A DNA stretch of 64,000 nucleotides from Chrysophaeum taylorii (GCA_029834535.1 JAQMWT010000125.1:54910-118909); one strand, 5' to 3'; positions 9,240 through 19,591 are shown, counted from the stretch's first letter. Notes: a model not told the origin generated them from the letters alone. Program-made: numbers and translations.

Positions 9240-9308
9240 CTCCAGTGCATTCCTTACCCCACGTTTGTATCTTGTAACAATAATAATAACAACGGATCTG
9301 AAGAAGCC

Positions 9309-10007
9309 ATGACATCGATAGCCTCCCTGCTGGAGACCAGCGGCGGCGCAACGCTCGTCGGGGAGGCGTTCGAAGCGCTGTGGCTTCGGACCCGGACGAG
9401 CAAGAGTGCGCGGTGGCGGGCTACGGGATGCCAGAAGCGGCCGGACGTGAGGATGGCAGCTCCAACGGCGCGCACGAGAGATTCCGGTCCCAAACGGATT
9501 CTAGAGTGGTCGTCAGACGAAGAGACGGTGTCGGTGGCTTCGGCGAAGAAAGCGAAGAGAGTCGACTCGGACGGAGGGGAGTCTGTGCTCTCGACAGGGA
9601 GCCTCGACAGTTGGATCGTTGCCGACGAGGCGACCGAGCGAGCGCTCGAGCACTCGGACTGCGAGGAGGATGAATACGGCAGGTGGGCCGCCCGCGGCGC
9701 CGACCTCGTTCGCGAGCTCCGGGCGCGCCCCGCGAGTAAGGGCAGCGCCGAGAAGGACCCCTCTGACCCACCCCCCGAGGACGCCCCCGCGCCGTCGTCG
9801 GATACCCCCCCCGTATTCTACGCCACGAGCGCATGGGGCCGACCTCCCCCCTCGTCACCGTCGCGCAGTGCAACCTCGTCCTTTTGCTCATCCTTTTTGA
9901 TGGCGTCTTCCTCACCACTCGCGACCGACGAGGGACCCGCGGTGCCGCCACCTCCGTCGACGAGACGGACAATCACACCGACGCTCCTCGCCCCGGCCGC
10001 GACGTGA
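9309..10007 (+). CDS. Unknown acidic/Ser-rich protein
   Basis: ATG at 9309 gives 232 residues. The frame is open further upstream, but only as the antisense of the propeller gene. Residues 1-25 form a short helix (SLLETSGGATLVGEAFEAL), then come a basic region (about 30-75), a Ser/Asp/Glu stretch with WSSDEETVSVASAKKAKR and LDSWIVADEATERALEH, and a Pro/Ser-rich tail. No known domain is recognised. The last third is doubtful. From about 9833 the +1-shifted frame reads CNLVLLLILFDGVFLTTR, which would make a C-terminal membrane anchor, so a small unseen intron or a frameshift could change the true C-terminus. It lies 186 bp upstream of MCM5 on the same strand. Confidence 0.55.
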   Translation: MTSIASLLETSGGATLVGEAFEALWLRTRTSKSARWRATGCQKRPDVRMAAPTARTRDSGPKRILEWSSDEETVSVASAKKAKRVDSDGGESVLSTGSLDSWIVADEATERALEHSDCEEDEYGRWAARGADLVRELRARPASKGSAEKDPSDPPPEDAPAPSSDTPPVFYATSAWGRPPPSSPSRSATSSFCSSFLMASSSPLATDEGPAVPPPPSTRRTITPTLLAPAAT

Positions 10008-10193
10008 CTGATGGCGGGTGGTTTTTCTCTAGTTTTGATTATTTTTTTTTGCCGCCAACAACTAAAACGCGTTACATATTATTGTCTACGCTGGCGGAGG
10101 AGATGCTGGGTCGGGAAGGGCCCAGGCCAAGTCGTCGCCTCTCGACGAACCGGACACGGCCCCCGAAACAACGGACATGAACAGTGTTTTAAA

Positions 10194-12669
10194 ATGGCGT
10201 TTCGAGGAGGCGAAGCGGAGATGATTATGGAGGAGGAGGAGGAGGAGACGCTGCGTCCCGAGGTGGCGCAGAAGAGGTACGGGGATTTCTTCCGGAACTT
10301 CCGCACGGTCGCCCAAGAGTTTCCGTACCGCGAACAACTGATCGACCAGTACCGGCGCGGCGTTGGGAGCGTCGCCGTCGAGCTGAGCGACCTCAACCAG
10401 TTCGACCCCAGGCTGCTGCACATGGTGCAGGCGCGGCCGGACGAGCAGATCAAGGTGCTCGAGGCCGCGGCGCGGGAGGTGCTGCGGTCACTCGTGGTCA
10501 ACCGAGGGTCGGACGAAGGCGGAGACGACCAAAAGGAGCGCCAGATCGGCGAGGTCGCACTAGAGGAGGCGCGGCTTGAGGTGCAGGTGCTGGTATCGTC
10601 GTCGCAGCAGCCTTTGGACATTCGTTCGCTGACGGCCGACCACGTAAACCAGCTTATCAAGTTGTCGGGCATCATCGTGAGCGCGAGCAAAGTAGCCGCC
10701 AAGATCACGATGGCTCAAGCCATATGCAAGACGTGCGGCCACATCAAGCGGATCCCGTGCACGTCGCCCTTTGGGATGATCACCCCGCCCACCAAGTGCG
10801 AGTCGAACCGCGGCCGCCCGTCGGCCAACGGCGAGGAATCGACCAAGGGCTGCGTCAACAACCCTTACGTCCTCATGGGCGACCTCTGCAGGTTCATCGA
10901 TCAGCAGACGCTCAAGCTCCAGGAGCTGCCCGAGGCCGTGCCGACGGGTGAGATGCCGAGGTCGATCTTGCTGGTGTGCGACCGCAACCTCGTCGACACC
11001 GTCGCACCCGGGGCTCGCGTCTCGGTCGTCGGCGTGTCGTCGCTCTTCGAGAACAAGAACAAGGGACCAAAGGGCGGCGACAAGTCGGCGCGCGGCGCCT
11101 CGCTCCGCACCCCGTACTTGAAGGTCGCCGGCATCGACTTCGATCTCTTCGAGGGTGGCCGCGGCTCGACCGCGAGCTCGCGCTTCTCGCCCGCCGACGA
11201 GGAGCGCTTCCAGGCGATCGGCCGCCGGCCCGACGTTCGGGACCTCGTCGCGCGCTCGATCGCGCCGTCGATCTCGGGCGACTACACCGTCGACATCAAG
11301 CGCGCCATCGCGTGCCTGCTGTTTGGGGGCTCGAGCAAAGAACTCAAGGACGGTGCCAAGCTCCGCGGCGACATCAACGTCCTTTTGCTCGGCGACCCCT
11401 CGACGGCCAAATCGCAGTTCCTCAAGTTTGTCGAGAAGGTCGCGCCCGTCGGCGTCTACACCTCGGGCAAGGGCTCTTCGGCCGCCGGTCTGACGGCCTC
11501 CGTCATCCGCGGCCACAACAACGAGTTCTACCTCGAGGGCGGCGCCATGGTCCTCGCCGACGGCGGCGTCTGCTGCATTGGTGCGCCTAAAAACAACCCA
11601 GCCCTTTTTTTTTTCTTCGTGTGTTTATTATCTCCGTATTTTTTTTCTCGGGCGACTGACTTGCTTTCCTCCTTTCGCGAACACAGATGAGTTCGACAAG
11701 ATGCGCGAGACGGACCGCGTCGCCATTCACGAAGCCATGGAGCAGCAGACAATCTCCATCGCCAAGGCCGGCATCTGCACCGTACTGAATTCGCGGACCT
11801 CGGTACTCGCGGCCGCGAACCCCGTCTTTGGACGCTACGACGACCTCAAGTCTGCTGCGGAAAATATCGACATGATGTCGACGATTCTCTCGCGCTTCGA
11901 CATGATATTTATCGTGCGCGACGTCCGCGACGAGGACCGCGACATCGCCATTGCGAAGCATGTCATGGGCGTCCACATCAACGCCGGTCTCCGCGACAAC
12001 AACTCTGCCCGCAACAGGAGCCTGACGCTGAGCGCCGCCAACGCCTCGGCCGGCGCGGTGACAAAGAAGCGCAAACACGCCGAGCCGGTTGCGGTTGACA
12101 CCGCCGACGTCCTAGACCCGCCCACGCTCAAGCAGTACGTCCAGTACTGCCGCGCCAAGTGCCAGCCGCGACTCAACGAGGAGACGTCGAAAATTCTCGC
12201 GGCGGAGTACGTCGCGATCCGCCAGTCGATGAAGCAGCAAGCCGAAGAAGTTGGTGGTCGCAAGAATATGCCCATTCCAATCACGGTGCGCCAGCTCGAG
12301 GCCACCGTCCGCATCTCGGAGGCCCTTGCCAAGATGCGCCTGCAGGAGCACGTCCAGCCGGCCGACGTCCAGGAGGCCCTCCGCCTCTTCAAAGTCTCGA
12401 CCATGTCGGCGGCCAAGACCCGCGCCCAGGGTACCGGCGCCGACCTCCAGTTCCTCGCCGAGGACGCCAGGAAGGGCGTTCAGAACGCCGAGGCCTTTCT
12501 CAAGCAGCGTCTTCCCGTCGGCACCGACGGCACCACGCTCAAGCTTATTGAAGAAGGCATTGCCCTCGGCCACTCCGACTTTTCGATGCGCCGCGCCATC
12601 TATGTTATGACAAAGCGGCACGAACTTATGGAACTCGACCGCACCAAACGCCTACGCCGCACCAAATAG
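10194..12669 (+). CDS. MCM5: DNA replication licensing factor MCM5
   Basis: Exons 10194-11580 and 11687-12669 encode 789 residues (human 734, yeast 775). The N-terminal domain has the MCM5-like ELSDLNQFDPRLLHMVQ and VNQLIKLSGIIVSAS segments and a zinc finger beginning CKTCGHIKRIPC (about residue 178) with two later cysteines. The AAA+ core carries Walker A LLGDPSTAKSQFLK (about 398-411), Walker B LADGGVCCIDEFDKM split by the intron, and the arginine finger in ILSRFDMIF (about residue 531). A C-terminal winged-helix region follows. MCM5 is one of six subunits of the replicative helicase ring; its ATPase site pairs with neighbouring subunits. ATG 10194 is chosen because sequence upstream in frame is hydrophobic, basic and unlike the family. 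Confidence 0.95.
11581..11686 (+). other. Intron of MCM5 (106 nt)
   Basis: Donor GTGCGC, acceptor CACAG after a T-rich stretch. It interrupts the Asp codon of the Walker B sequence CCIDEFDKM in phase 1. Joining restores one of the best-conserved MCM motifs, so the boundaries are secure. Confidence 0.95.
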
Positions 12670-13299
12670 TAATAGATGACGTTATTCATGACTTATGAGC
12701 CAGCCATGATGTTTGTTATTCATGACGTATTATGCGCCAGCCAGCCACTCCTGGATTAATATCTTCAACTACGATTCCGCGCGACTCGCAGCAGTCGAGG
12801 AGGAGATGGATGCAACTGATCCCCGCGGGCTTTGTTGCACAACAACGTCGTCGTCGTCGTGGTCGTCGTCGTCGTTGGCGTTGGCGTTGTTGTTATCCAC
12901 GTGTATGTCTTGCTATCTGCGGCACGAAGCATTTAGAAGGGAAGGCGTCGTCTCTCGCGCCACAGCACGGTTCGTTGCGAGGAAGAAGAAGAAGAAGAAG
13001 AAGGCGAAATAAAGAAGGTCAAGGCCACGTCGGTGCATGCAGTTGAGGCAGGAGACAGCGGAGAGGTGTGAGCGCATGCGCCGAACAACAACAGCAAGAG
13101 GAGCAGCAACGAGACAGGAACGACAGCAGTCGAACAAGGCAGTGCGAAGGTTTGAACAAGAGACGAGAAGTCGAAAAAGGCAGAGTGAAGGTTTGAACGA
13201 GACACGAGAGGACTTTGAATTTCTCCCGTCGGATCTATCCAAGACATCTTGCAGGGAGATTTGCGTGAGCACGGCCGCAGCAGCCTTTCCTTTCCTTTG
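12670..13299. other. Intergenic region between convergent MCM5 and GCLC
   Basis: 630 bp between two convergent stop codons. It holds a CGT/GTC trinucleotide run (about 12847-12895) and a GAA run (12982-13005). Overlapping short ORFs on both strands are low-complexity. Nothing functional is seen apart from presumed 3' UTRs. Confidence 0.5.
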
Positions 13300-15670
13300 T
13301 CACGCCGAGTTGACGGTCGAGTTGTTCGAGGCGGTTCGGGAGACGGCGCGGGCACCGGCGCCAGGCTCGAGACCGAGGAGGTCCGAGGCCGAGCTAGATG
13401 CCTTGACGGAGAATCCGGAGGCAGAAAGGCTTTCGAGCTGGGGGGCAGAGCGGAAGGGTGTCGCCGAGGGCGCGGGCGAGCCGTTATGGGAATGATTGTG
13501 GCTAGTGGGCTCGAGCTCCGAGTTGATCGCGGCGAGCTCCGTCTGGAGGTCGCGAATTTCTGTGTTTTTGGCGGCGAGAAGAAGGAGAATTTGGGAGCGG
13601 CGCTGGACGAGCCTCGCGCGTTCGGCGTAGCGCTCGAGGATACCCGAGAGAGTGTCGTCCTTGGATTCGAGGTGAACGCGCGCGAGCTGGACGTTGTAGG
13701 CGTTCTCCTTGACGACGGGCGCGATTGGCTCGACGCCCAGGAGCTCTGGGACGTAGATTTTCCCGACGCCGACGTCGTGGCACGCGCGGAGGAGGTCGTG
13801 CGCGACGCTCGGGGGCACGATCGAGTCGCGCCCGTAGTCGGGATGTTCACGCACGAAACGGCGCATCCACGCCGCCGCCGTAAGCAGCTCGCCGCTCGCG
13901 CGCTTGACGATGAGGTCGCAGTAGCTCCGGACGATGCGCTCGGTTTCGGGGTCGCAACCGATCTGGTCGAGGTACGCGAGGACGAGGGGCACGAGGCCCG
14001 GGTAGTAGCCCTTCTTACCCGCGAGAATCTCGAGGATCGACATTTCCTCGAGGCGTTCGTAGGACGAGTGGACGGCGCAGTCCTCGCCTCGCTGGGCGGC
14101 GACGCAGTCGGTGATGTGCTTGGGGTAGGCGAGGTGGGAGCGCCACCAGAATTTGTTCGGTTTCGTGGCCGCGTCGCGCTCGTGGGCGCGTCGCATGTTC
14201 TCGTGGACTTTGGACATGGGCATGTAGACGTTGAGGTCGAACGATAGGAGTACGCGCAGCACGAGCGTGATGAAGACCGTGAACGCGGCGTTCTCGAAAT
14301 CCGTGAGCTGGACTTCCATCGTCCGGAGCTCGACGCGCCACCCGATGTTGGCCGGGTTGGGCGCGGGCGGCGGCTTCCAGCGAACCGAGTTCCAGTTGGT
14401 CGACTGGATGTTCTCGAAGTGGTCCGTGTGCTCGTCGTCGTCGAGCTCGGTCGTCATCCCTTGGAACAGAACGAGCGGGTCCCGCACGAAGAGGTGGGCA
14501 ATGTGGCGCGACAAAAGCTCGTCGCACCCCGCGGCCGCGAGGAGCGCCTTGGCGCGCTCGTCGACCTCGACGTCGACGTCGTTGTAGTGCCGCGCCGCGC
14601 AGTGCAGGTCGCACCGCGCTTTGTGATTGCACAAGTACGACGAGACGCCCGCGTACCGAGAGGTCTGGATGCGCCGCGTCCCGCTTCCCGCGAGCCGCGC
14701 ATCGGGCGTCGTCGATCCCGACCCTCGCTCGGCGGGCGTCCGGTCGTCGACCGACATCTCGATCACCTCCCACCGGACGTCGTGGTCGCTCAGCTTGCCG
14801 TTCAGGATGGGCGTCGCCGCCGTCAGCGCGAGCATGATGGGCGCGAGCACGACGCACTGGTCGTAGACGTGGCGCGACTCCTCGACATCGCGGCACTGCA
14901 AGGTCACCTGCAAGCAGCAGCACCCCATCCCGAACGCCATCGCGTCCATCTCGATCTTGTCATCGTCGTCGCGCGTCTTGGCGTCCTTGAAGAGCGGCAC
15001 CTCGATCTTCACCTTGTCCCCGCGGCGCGATCGAATGTTGCGCGTCAACGTCCCGAATCTCGGGTGCGGGTTGATCACCTCGTCGGGCACGAGCCTCGAC
15101 TGGGCGTACGGACCCTCGAGACGAAAACTCGTCCCGTTCTTCCCTCCCGACGACTCGCTTACCCCGAGCATCGGAAACACGACTATCGTCGGCGCGATCT
15201 CGTTCTCCTTGAGCGCCGCCAGCAACCGCGCCCGCCGCGCCCGCATGTTCGTCTCGACCCGTCGCAGGTCCGCCGTAAATCCGCTGTAAGGCTCCGCCGG
15301 CGTCGACTCGACCATCCACGCGCCGTACTCTGGATGCCACGTGCACTTGCCCGCCTCGGCGACCCCCCGCCGCTCCTCCACCTCCCGACGTTCCAGCAAC
15401 TCCCGAACCTCGGCGCCCCGCAGGCTCAAGTACGCCTTGCCCCCCTCCAACCGGAACAGACCGTACTCGATCTCGTCACCATAGAACAGCTCGTCCTTCT
15501 GGATCGACTTGTACTTTTCGTACTGCTTTACGAACTGGATCACACCGTGGTCGCGGACGTGCGCGAGGAACTCCAGCGACTCCTCCCAGCTCAACGGATC
15601 CCCCACCGTCAGGACCTAAACCAACAACGTCGGACGCACACCACCATGTTCTTCTACGACGTACCCCCAT
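13300..15670 (-). CDS. GCLC: Glutamate-cysteine ligase catalytic subunit, first step of glutathione synthesis
   Basis: The model is a 6-nt first coding exon ATGGGG (15670-15665), an intron at 15664-15616 and exon 2 at 15615-13300, giving 773 residues. The spliced start MGVLTVGDPLSWEE matches the eukaryotic GCLC start (MG-L-x-x-G-x-PLSWEE), while the unspliced frame begins only with GTG. Family landmarks in order: GDEIEYGLF, YGAWMVESTPAEPYSG, FPMLGVSES, DEVINPHPRFGTLTRNIR, MAFGMGCCCLQVTLQC, TPILNGKLSDHDVRWEVI, GWRVELRTMEVQLTDFENAA. The enzyme makes gamma-glutamylcysteine from glutamate, cysteine and ATP in the cytosol. Human GCLC is 637 residues; the extra length is mostly a C-terminal tail (from about residue 670) with a coiled coil and a Ser/Pro-rich end that I do not recognise. 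Confidence 0.95.
15616..15664 (-). other. Intron directly after codon 2 of GCLC (49 nt)
   Basis: On the minus strand ATGGGG is followed by donor GTACGT; the acceptor is GGTTTAG before GTCCTGACG. Phase 0. It is supported by the match of the spliced N-terminus to GCLC proteins. Confidence 0.85.
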
Positions 15671-16083
15671 CTTTCTCTTGGCTTGTGGTCCTTCTCGGCT
15701 TCTCTTTTCCCGAATCAGGAACGAGATTTATCCGTTAGAATTACGGACAACGGATGCGAAGAACGGCGACCAATCTCTTTTTTCAGACAAAAAAAAAAAT
15801 GGAGGATCAAAGCGCGTGTTTTTGTTGCGTCTAGCGCGTCTCCAGAGCAAATTCCCCCCTCCTAATCAGCAGCATCATCATCATCACTGCGTCGGGTTAC
15901 TGGGGACAGTTTAGCTAGATGCGCCGACTCTTCTTACAGTATGTGGTATACGTACATTCGTTGTCTACTCTCGCGAGAGCGGCACAACGCGGAAAATGTG
16001 TGGTGCGCAGACAGCAAAAGTACAAAGCGCAAACCGAAACCTGGCTCCGCGACTGTTGACGATAACCCGCGTCCGGTCGGAAC
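15671..16083. other. Left part of the transposon-rich interval, no gene seen
   Basis: Holds the short GCLC 5' flank, an A-rich run near 15787 and CATCAT repeats near 15872. No supported gene. Confidence 0.5.
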
Positions 16084-16170
16084 ATACTCCTACCCCACAA
16101 ACCCACCCACATCCTTCATGCCCCCCACACACACCCCCGTCTTAGCAGTCGACATTTAAAGACATACAAT
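16084..16170 (+). repeat. Dispersed repeat R1, copy D (tail only)
   Basis: The block ACCCCACAAACCCACCCACA through CTTAGCAGTCGACATTTAAA is nearly identical to 37205-37285. The copy lacks the coding part present at 2290-2645 and 36982-37173, as expected for a severely 5'-truncated retrotransposed copy. Confidence 0.65.
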
Positions 16171-16250
16171 ACCTTTAAAGACATACAATTACCGAACCTA
16201 TAATACCGGTATCAAAAGTCAGGGTTTAATTTTAGTAATTTAGTACATGT

Positions 16251-17220
16251 TTTAAACCTGTTTAAAACCGGATTTAACCTTGATCTTACCGGTTTAAACA
16301 TCTTCTCGCGTCCGCTTGACACGTCCGTTTGTGGTCAGGGAGCATTTTCTCTTCCATTTCTCTTCCGCGCCACACGCTCGCTGCCTCCTGTTGAAGTTGC
16401 ACACGCTGGTGATCGTTATGGTGACCATGTTCAAGGGGGGACGGCCCAGGAGCTCGGTGAGCGACTACGTGATCACAACGCCTAAGGGCGACGGCACGTT
16501 CGAATGGAGATGTGCGGCACGCGGCTGCACGCACGCACGCACGCACGGGCAAAAAGTTCAAGCCAGCTCAATTGGTTGAGCACATCGGCCTGGATTGCAA
16601 TCACACACCCCATGGCGTTAAGTGCACGCTCGCGAGCAAGTCGTCAGCTAAGAATATCTCGGGGTGTGTATGGGCCACGAATAAGCGGCCCGCCGCTGTC
16701 CACGACCTTCGCGCCTCGACAGCGACATCGTCCGCGCCTTCGTTGTTGCCGAAGACTGGGACGGTTCCGTCGCAAGTCGTGTCGAAGCAAGCTCGAGTCA
16801 CCGAAGTCACTGACAGGTGTGATACGCGCCGTGCCAATCTTATCAACGAGAAGATCACCAAATTCATGGTTGGTTGCGCTCTGCCTTTCAACATCCTCAA
16901 CACCTTTTTCTTCATCGATATGATCAAGGCGCTCAACGCGGCCTATGTCAAGCACTTGCCCAAGTCCGAGGCCTTTCGGCGCACGTGGGCGCCACGGCTT
17001 TTTGAAGAGACTGTACATAACATCAACAAGATGTGGTTCGCCACCGGCAACTTCGCTCGAACCCTTGGGTTCGACGGCTTCAAGACCGAGGCCGGCGCTC
17101 AACTCGGGGTTATTAGCACGAAGAGTGTGCACAGTGAGCTGACGTGGCGGTACGAAACCTAAACCCCCCAAATTTATGTGTTGTTTTTACCGAAAAAAAA
17201 AAAAAAAAAACAGGTTTAAA
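16251..17220 (+). mobile_element. Candidate hAT-like DNA transposon remnant bounded by short inverted repeats
   Basis: TTTAAACCTGTTT at 16251-16263 has its exact reverse complement AAACAGGTTTAAA at 17208-17220. The 970-bp segment between contains the BED/DUF659-like transposase fragment. Other TTTAAAC-type motifs crowd the left end (16240-16300). I found no convincing 8-bp target duplication at these ends, so the true termini may lie elsewhere. The element is too short for a complete hAT transposase and is presumably dead or internally deleted. Confidence 0.45.
16418..17162 (+). pseudogene. BED zinc-finger / DUF659 hAT-like transposase fragment, frameshifted
   Basis: From ATG 16418 the frame reads a basic N-terminus and a BED-like start (TFEWRCAARGC), then shifts at a GCAC tetranucleotide run (16527-16546, five copies). 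The other frame continues KKFKPAQLVEHIGLDCNH to a DUF659-type region with ITKFMVGCALPFNILNTFFF, IKALNAAYVKHLPKSEAFRR and TLGFDGFKTEAGAQLG, stopping at 17160-17162. DUF659 is the domain preceding the catalytic core in many hAT-derived proteins. The C-terminal catalytic and dimerisation regions are absent. The shift is consistent with one extra repeat unit. Confidence 0.55.
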
Positions 17221-17321
17221 CTACAGGCGGGTCGACACTTGAAATCACCCGACACTAAAAATTACCCGCTCTTTCGAAACTCAGCTTCCGCAGCTAGGAA
17301 GGCCACCGAGCCAAGCCGAAG

Positions 17322-18495
17322 GTGGCGAAGCGCCCCAAGGCACGGAAGGAGCCTGGGCGGACCCCTATGACAGCCCGGGAGAAGCGGCAGCGAGAAAAAA
17401 CGGCTCCGAAGCGAGTTTTCAACAAGATAACGGCTGCGTTGGACGCGGAAAAGAAACGCCAGCAACAGAAAGCCTTCGCGGAGGTCTTAGCGTATTGCGA
17501 GAAGGAAGGAGTAGGGGTCAAGAAGTGCATGACTGTCCACCCAGAGTGGATTGAGCTCATCACCTGGAGACAGGTCGACGATAGACTGAAGGAGCGTGTT
17601 TTGTTTGATGAACTGCCGCGACGCACACTCGCTCGGACCGGATGTCGCTCACGCCGAAGGAGGAGCAGGCGCCTGTGAAGTGGATTGTTGAGAGCAACAA
17701 GGCCCGCGCCGCGCTAAGCTGCGAAGAGATTGGAGTCAAAGTGCGCCATATTTTACTCAATCGTCGACTTCAGAACTGGCGCGGCGGACTCAAGAAAGTC
17801 CTGTTCAACAACGCCAACTACAAGCTTGTGTGCGGCCATTCGCCCTCGGAAGAATTATTCATAGGTTTCTTCGCCCGCAACTCGCACGGGATCAGCACGA
17901 AGATCAAGCAAAATAATCGATGCGAAGCGTGCTGCCGTGAACTGCGACGAGATGGTCGAGGAGTACTTTGCGGGCACCCACGGACTTCGCGCCGAGCTCG
18001 AGGCCGCGGGGATTATGGACGAGCACGGCGCCATATCTGCCCCCCGCCTTGCCCTGAACCTCGACGAGACACCCCAGTTCGTGGACTACGCCGACAACAA
18101 AGGGAACGCCAAGACCAAGTTTGGGGCTGGCAAGGGTGACGTCTGCTGGGCTGAGGCCTATGACTACCGCGAGTGCAACACTGTCATGATGTGCTGGGGC
18201 ATGTGCGGGCCGCGATGGACGCGGCTGTCTCGGCATGCTTCGAAGCGTGGCAGCGCTGCAAGGACGGCTGCGTCTGCGGCCTTGACAACGGCGTCGTGTG
18301 CGACGCCGGCAAACTCAAGTACTGCGAGATCTGCGGGGACCTCAGATGAAAGCGGTGCAGTAAGAAGGCGTGCAAAAAAGCGCTGGAGGATCTTGCATTT
18401 GCCGTGCCGGATGATGCTGATGCTGAAGATGAGGAGGAGGAGGAGGAGGACAGCAACGCCGAATTCGAGCGCGAGATCGGTCACGATCATTGCCG
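17322..18495 (+). pseudogene. Pogo/CENP-B-like DDE transposase remnant, several frameshifts
   Basis: Pieces of one protein lie in successive frames. 17322-17620 is a basic N-terminus ending WRQVDDRLKERVLFDELPRR. 17642-17912 has VKWIVESNKARAALSCEEIG and NSHGISTKIKQNN. From about 17915 DAKRAAVNCDEMVEEYF leads to RLALNLDETPQFVDYADNKG, whose NLDET matches the first catalytic Asp block of pogo-like DDE enzymes. From 18215 a Cys-rich tail (KYCEICGDL, a stop at 18347, then RCSKKACKKALED) and an acidic end follow. The central DDE part is missing between about 18205 and 18215. An inactive copy; assignment to pogo rests on the NLDET context and layout only. Confidence 0.5.
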
Positions 18496-19014
18496 CCGTC
18501 GGCGACCCCAGCCACGAACCAACCAGCTACCTGAGTCCCGCCCAAAGCAGCTCCCAGGGTCGCCACCGACACTTCGGGAGCTACGGTCATGCTTATTTCG
18601 ACACCTAGTCCCCCTAGTGAGCCATCCTCCCCTTCCTCATGCCAGGTAATTTTTAGTGTCTGGTACTGCTAGACATTACCCCACACCATGCCACGATCAC
18701 GCCAAACTGGGGTGTGGCGTGCCCCAGGTCCGAAAGGAGAGTGGTCGGGAGTACTCCTGAGCGTCTCACATTGCTGTTGGTCGAGTTCGGTCCATGGTAC
18801 GGCCTTTGCAACTAAACAGTAATTTGTAGTGTCGACGTACAATACGGAACTCCTAGATCGAGACAACATAAACAATGACGTCAGCGCCCGGCGCTTCGTG
18901 GACGACATCTCTCTCAGCCTCAGGAGCGCACCGTGAGAGATGGGTTGGTCCGCTTCTCACCAATTACGACGAGACATCGCGCCTTCTTTACAAAAAATAT
19001 AGAGCTTACCATCG
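18496..19014. other. Unassigned stretch between transposon remnants
   Basis: No gene supported. A short frame ending near 18933 reads RRFVDDISLSLRS, reminiscent of the reverse transcriptase F-x-DD motif, but it is too short and too close to the downstream LINE fragment to call. Confidence 0.4.
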
Positions 19015-19591
19015 GTGCCGTCGAGTTGGTCGGTGACTTCACTAGGAATGAACATGGCCATCCTCCTTCACGGTGCGGAATCGTGGTGCCTCACCGAGGT
19101 CCTGTTCCGCCGGCTGCGGTGTTTCCACGCGCAGTGCGCCCGCGTCATGTGTCGTGTGACCCGGAAACACACCTGGTTCCACCACATCTCAACGGAGATC
19201 CTGCTGCGGCGCCTCGGCCTCGAGTCCATCGACGTCTACGTCACGCGCCGCCAGCTCCGCTGGGCCGGTCACGTCGCCCGCATGCCCTTCTCCCGACTCC
19301 CTCGTAAGATGCTCTCGTCTTGGGTCCGCTCCAAGCGCCCACCGGGGGCTCCGCAGATGACGTACGGGAGGTCGCTCGCCAAGGCACTCCGAAAATGCGA
19401 CATCCCCTTCAACTTGTGGCACGACCTCGCACAAGACCGCGCGCAGTGGCGGTCCGCCATCCTCGCACTTTCATCCCTCGCCTCTACCCCAACTGTGTGA
19501 TTTTTGCTCTGTGATCCTGGACCGGCTACTGCCAGCCCAGCCTGGCTCCCATGCCCGGGAGAGGTCCGAAGTTAGTTAGTTAGTTAGTTAG
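19015..19591 (+). mobile_element. 5'-truncated non-LTR retrotransposon (LINE): C-terminal ORF2 segment and TTAG-repeat tail
   Basis: The 19015-19500 frame carries the segment that follows the reverse transcriptase domain in many LINEs: AILLHGAESWCLTEVLFRRL, FHAQCARVMCRVTR, LLRRLGLESIDVYVTRRQLR, WAGHVARMPFSRLPRKMLSS and a final DRAQWRSAILALSSLAS. The stop is followed by a short 3' UTR (19517 on, CTGGACCGGCTACTGCCAGC) and a GTTA/TTAG tandem tail at 19571-19591. The same 3' UTR and tail occur at 40833-40905. The reverse transcriptase core and endonuclease are missing, so this is a dead 5'-truncated insertion. Confidence 0.75.

Noticed and set aside
8115-9308. Upstream part of the long plus-strand ORF ending at 10007
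   Set aside because: It is antisense to the eight-repeat propeller gene; the plausible start is ATG 9309.
14419-15738. A 439-codon plus-strand ORF
   Set aside because: Antisense to GCLC, whose conserved motifs are on the minus strand.
18850-18930. Possible reverse transcriptase F-x-DD motif (RRFVDDISLS)
   Set aside because: Isolated, only a few residues long, followed by a stop, and too near the LINE C-terminal fragment for normal spacing.
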